16,562 nucleotides of DNA from positions 1 to 16,562 of the forward strand of contig CAKUEV010000020.1 of assembly GCA_934646845.1 (NCBI GenBank). Direction: 5' to 3'. The first letter of the stretch is position 1. Every line of letters starts with the position of its first letter. The notes under the pieces were generated by a model. It worked only from the letters and a program-made list of their open reading frames with translations. It was not told where the DNA came from and did no database searches. The DNA is from an uncultured Slackia sp. (GTDB lineage: Bacteria; Actinomycetota; Coriobacteriia; Coriobacteriales; Eggerthellaceae). Made by a program: the position numbers and the translations under genes. Below, one piece after another: positions 14,521 to 16,562 of the stretch.

Positions 14521-15474
14521 CTACCTCGTCGAACCAGGCTGGACGGCATTCGCGCCCGCCGTGGAGCTCGAAGCGGTTTCGGCCGAGGCGCCATCTGCGG
14601 ATTCCTCATCGGAATCGTCGCCAGCGGAAACCGATTTGCTCGAAGACACCTCGATCGTAGAAAGCGCGTCGAGGTTCATGGAGGAACCAAGCCACTTCGC
14701 GCACACCGCATCGAAAACGCCGTTGCCGCGCACCGCGCTCAGAGCCGCGGAAATTGCCTTCTGCAATTCCTGGTTGCTCGAATCGACGCCGATGCAATAG
14801 CCGCCCTTGGAACCAAGCAGGGCAATGGGCTGCACGTCGACGCTTTGGACAAGCGCCGCATACGAGCCAATGACCGCATCGGCTGCGACGTACTGCGATT
14901 TGCCGGTTTCAACAAGAGAGAACGCCGAGACCAAATCGGAAGCGGGGTTCAACGCGTCATCGCCGAAAGCGTTTTGAACGGCCCAGGCGCTCGTGGAAGA
15001 AGATTGCGCTGCGATGCTCGACGCCTGAACGCTTGCGGGAACGGTCGTGGACCCGTTCGAGGCAAACAGGGCAACGCCCGTTTCAATGTAAGGATCGGAA
15101 ACCCACATGGTCGAGCTTTTCTCGGTGGACGTCTGGCTCATAACGATGTCGACATCGCCATCGGCAAGGGCAGAAGAGGCATTGCCCGCAACGTCGACGA
15201 GTTCAAGTTTCAAGCCCAGCTGATCGGCGAGAGCTGCCGCCATATCGACGTCGAGGCCCGCATAACTGGCGCTCGAAGAAGATGTGACGAACGGCGCACC
15301 ACCATCGGCGTCGATGCCCACGCGCAACGTGCCATTCTGCCCAATGGTGGGAGAGCTAATCGTGGGAGTAAGGGTCTTTCCCTCATAGGAACCGGCCTGG
15401 CTGCAGCCAGCCAAACCAAGCGCAAAGCAAAACGCGCATGCAAACGCGACAACGAGCGACACGCGATGTTTCAT
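14521..15474 (-). CDS. Amino-acid-type ABC transporter substrate-binding lipoprotein (family 3), orphan
   Basis: The product has 317 residues with a signal peptide and lipobox LAGC, so Cys24 would be lipidated and the protein held on the outer face of the membrane. Residues about 48-275 follow the family 3 solute-binding pattern: GTLRVGIDADGGAPFV, YAGLDVDMAAALADQLGLKLELV, ALADGDVDIVMSQTSTEKS and VSDPYIETGVALFA. The second lobe ends with GVDSSNQELQKAISAALSAV (two parts, GVDSSNQELQ and KAISAALSAV). The last 40 residues are a Ser/Glu/Ala-rich tail that is not part of the fold. The ATG follows AGAGGA by 8 bases. No permease or ATPase gene is next to it; instead two small membrane proteins follow. 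It may bind an amino acid for a distant transporter or act as a sensor; the ligand cannot be told. Confidence 0.9.
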   Translation of the reverse strand: MKHRVSLVVAFACAFCFALGLAGCSQAGSYEGKTLTPTISSPTIGQNGTLRVGIDADGGAPFVTSSSSASYAGLDVDMAAALADQLGLKLELVDVAGNASSALADGDVDIVMSQTSTEKSSTMWVSDPYIETGVALFASNGSTTVPASVQASSIAAQSSSTSAWAVQNAFGDDALNPASDLVSAFSLVETGKSQYVAADAVIGSYAALVQSVDVQPIALLGSKGGYCIGVDSSNQELQKAISAALSAVRGNGVFDAVCAKWLGSSMNLDALSTIEVSSSKSVSAGDDSDEESADGASAETASSSTAGANAVQPGSTR

Positions 15475-16035
15475 CGTATGAATCCTCTTTCCATATCTAT
15501 CCAGATTCCTCTTTCGGCTGACCTAGTCTTTGCCCCCACACTCGCGCACTGGGGTTTTGCGAATGATTTCGCTCTGCCCTCTCCCCCAGTGCGGCGTTGC
15601 CGCAAAAATCGGCCGGGAGGTGCGACTTACTTCTAGGATACGCCATGCTCGCACACGCCTATATTAGGGCGGCGCGTACTTACGTGGATCCTTTTGACCG
15701 CATCTGCCATGGACTAAGGAGCCTTTTGGCCCCCGCAACTACAGACCCGAAAGAAGTCTCGGGTCAGTTTAGCAGATTTAATGCCCCTGCATGAACGAGC
15801 GAGCATCCTCCATGCAGTGTTAACGCAATGCTGAAAGATTGATTACGGCGAGAAAACCCGCGAATACTTGACGGACTCTTCGCGCATTGCGCTCGCGAAA
15901 GGCATGCGAAACAACGGAAATGCCGAGGAAAAAGGCAGGGAAACGTCGGGCGAATGTCGCGAAATGGGCAAGATAACGGCAAGGTTTGCGCCCTAGCATA
16001 TCGCCCAGGGACATGCGAATCGGAAAGAAGGGGCC
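15475..16035. other. 561-base gene-free divergent region rich in inverted repeats
   Basis: I find no supportable gene. It holds a 10-bp perfect stem (15545-15554 with 15584-15593) enclosing a GCGAA/TTCGC hairpin, a GCGGC/GCCGC hairpin (15591-15603), the structured block 15620-15777, and a 7-bp CTGCATG/CATGCAG stem (15787-15793 with 15811-15817). From 15820 to 16035 I see little beyond a weak plus-strand TTGATT-17-GAATAC pair near 15840-15870 and the comF ribosome binding site (AAGAAGG). Confidence 0.6.
15620..15777 (+). ncRNA. Candidate structured RNA upstream of comF
   Basis: Successive perfect or near-perfect helices fill this block: GTGCGA/TCGCAC (15620-15625 with 15649-15654), CCTA/TAGG (15658-15668), a long-range ATCTGC/GCAGAT (15702-15707 with 15772-15777) that encloses GGAGCC-TTTT-GGCCCC (15718-15733) and GACCCGA/TCGGGTC (15744-15765). 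The nesting suggests a folded RNA rather than scattered protein sites. The strand is uncertain; plus is chosen because comF follows, though one helix pairs better on minus. From memory, raiA-motif RNAs occur in actinobacteria near com/raiA genes, so that family is a hypothesis to test. Confidence 0.35.
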
Positions 16036-16557
16036 ATGGGACTTATCGCCGACGCGATATGCGAAACGCTCTGGCCCACGCGTTGCGCTCTTTGCGACGC
16101 CCCAGGCGCCGTTTTGTGCGCACGTTGCGCCGCTCAACTCGATTATCTCGATTTTTGGCGCGCATGCCCACGGTGCGGAGCCGCCTTCGGCTTTTTGCAA
16201 TGCGACCATTGCACCCCACTCGCAAACAAAGGAGAGCGCGTACGTCCTTGCGTAAGCGCGCTTCGATACACAGCAGACACGGGCGTTTTGATTAAAACGT
16301 ATAAAGACAAAGGTGAACAGCGCCTTTCCGAAACCCTGGCGGCAATTCTGGCGAACACGCTCCCGCCATCATGGCTGAGGTGGGCAAACGGTATGACCTA
16401 CGTGAGCGCGACCAACGCCGCTCGGCGAAGGCGCGGCTTCGACCACATGGAACTTTTAACCCGAAGCCTTGCTGACCAATGCGGGCCGCCATGCTGCTCA
16501 CGGTTATTTCCATCGGCTTCAACGGCACCATCGCGCTGCTCGCGGTATTCGGCGTGA
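16036..16557 (+). CDS. comF: ComF-family protein with intact N-terminus and disrupted C-terminus
   Basis: ComF/GntX proteins combine zinc fingers with a type I phosphoribosyltransferase fold, and ComF takes part in DNA uptake during competence. The N-terminus shows paired CxxC motifs (RCALCDAPGAVLCARC, then ACPRCGAAF and CDHC). These are followed by ALRYTADTGVLIKTYKDKGE (compare Y-K-G-x-G-E of the family) and TNAARRRRGFDHMELL, the expected lead into the transferase core. The family resemblance ends at about SLADQCG (near 16485). The last 23 residues before TGA at 16557 do not resemble ComF, and the PRPP-binding motif (usually VDDVxTTG) is missing; 173 residues compares with about 220-250. The start ATG has AAGAAGG before it. 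It is either a broken gene, a rearrangement or an assembly join near the window end. Confidence 0.82.
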   Translation: MGLIADAICETLWPTRCALCDAPGAVLCARCAAQLDYLDFWRACPRCGAAFGFLQCDHCTPLANKGERVRPCVSALRYTADTGVLIKTYKDKGEQRLSETLAAILANTLPPSWLRWANGMTYVSATNAARRRRGFDHMELLTRSLADQCGPPCCSRLFPSASTAPSRCSRYSA

Positions 16558-16562
16558 TATCG
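16479..16562 (+). CDS. Partial hydrophobic ORF overlapping the end of comF
   Basis: From ATG at 16479 a second frame runs off the window as MRAAMLLTVISIG then FNGTIALLAVFGVIS, a convincing membrane helix. A stop TGA (16473-16475) lies just before it in the same frame and there is no ribosome binding site. It may be the fragment of an unrelated membrane-protein gene joined to comF. The family is not recognised. Confidence 0.35.
   Translation, partial: MRAAMLLTVISIGFNGTIALLAVFGVIS

Noticed and set aside
15744..15765. GACCCGA/TCGGGTC hairpin as a terminator
   Set aside because: The stem is perfect but no T-tract follows on either strand; it fits better as part of the structured block.
15820..16209. 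129-codon minus-strand frame over the comF start
   Set aside because: It is antisense to the zinc-finger coding region of comF and shows no recognisable domain.

Overview
The window reads as chromosomal DNA from a high-GC Gram-positive bacterium, most likely a gut actinobacterium of the class Coriobacteriia. This is inferred from GC-rich codon use, strong AGGAGG ribosome binding sites, an LPxT-type surface protein with SpaA-like domains, a lipoprotein lipobox and the layout of the his genes. No rRNA or other taxonomic marker is present to settle it.

Layout from left to right. (1) 1-2861, plus strand: the 3' part of a large sortase-type surface protein made of Cna_B/SpaA-like domains, ending in an unusual LPKTLD sorting motif. 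It converges on a bidirectional terminator with (2) the translation operon infC-rpmI-rplT (4102 down to 2938, minus strand). infC appears to start with the rare codon ATA, and its leader shows a terminator and a mutually exclusive antiterminator helix. (3) 4330-5232, plus strand: a PHP-family histidinol phosphatase (hisK type), divergent from infC with overlapping -10 elements. (4) 13265 down to 5255, minus strand: a nearly continuous histidine operon hisZG-hisD-hisC-hisB-hisH-hisA-hisF-hisI-hisE. The first gene encodes a single polypeptide joining the regulatory subunit HisZ to the short-form catalytic subunit HisG. With the phosphatase, every step from PRPP and ATP to L-histidine is encoded. 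A dyad-symmetric operator candidate lies at the putative his promoter. (5) 15474 down to 13402, minus strand: three genes for an orphan solute-binding lipoprotein, a 43-residue single-span membrane peptide not listed among longer ORFs, and a 307-residue membrane-anchored protein of unknown function. A 14-bp hairpin separates the last two. (6) 15475-16035: a gene-free divergent region full of inverted repeats, which may hold a structured RNA. (7) 16036-end, plus strand: a ComF-family gene whose N-terminal zinc fingers and start of the phosphoribosyltransferase region are intact. Its reading then breaks off into unrelated sequence near 16480, and the PRPP-binding motif is missing.

The his genes form one pathway: HisZG starts it, HisE and HisI process the product, HisA isomerises it, HisH-HisF make the imidazole ring, and HisB, HisC, the phosphatase and HisD finish it. 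The best candidates for new biology are the HisZ-HisG fusion, the infC leader switch with its ATA start, the his operator, the structured region before comF, and the non-canonical sorting signal. I saw no CRISPR array, insertion sequence, tRNA or phage gene.
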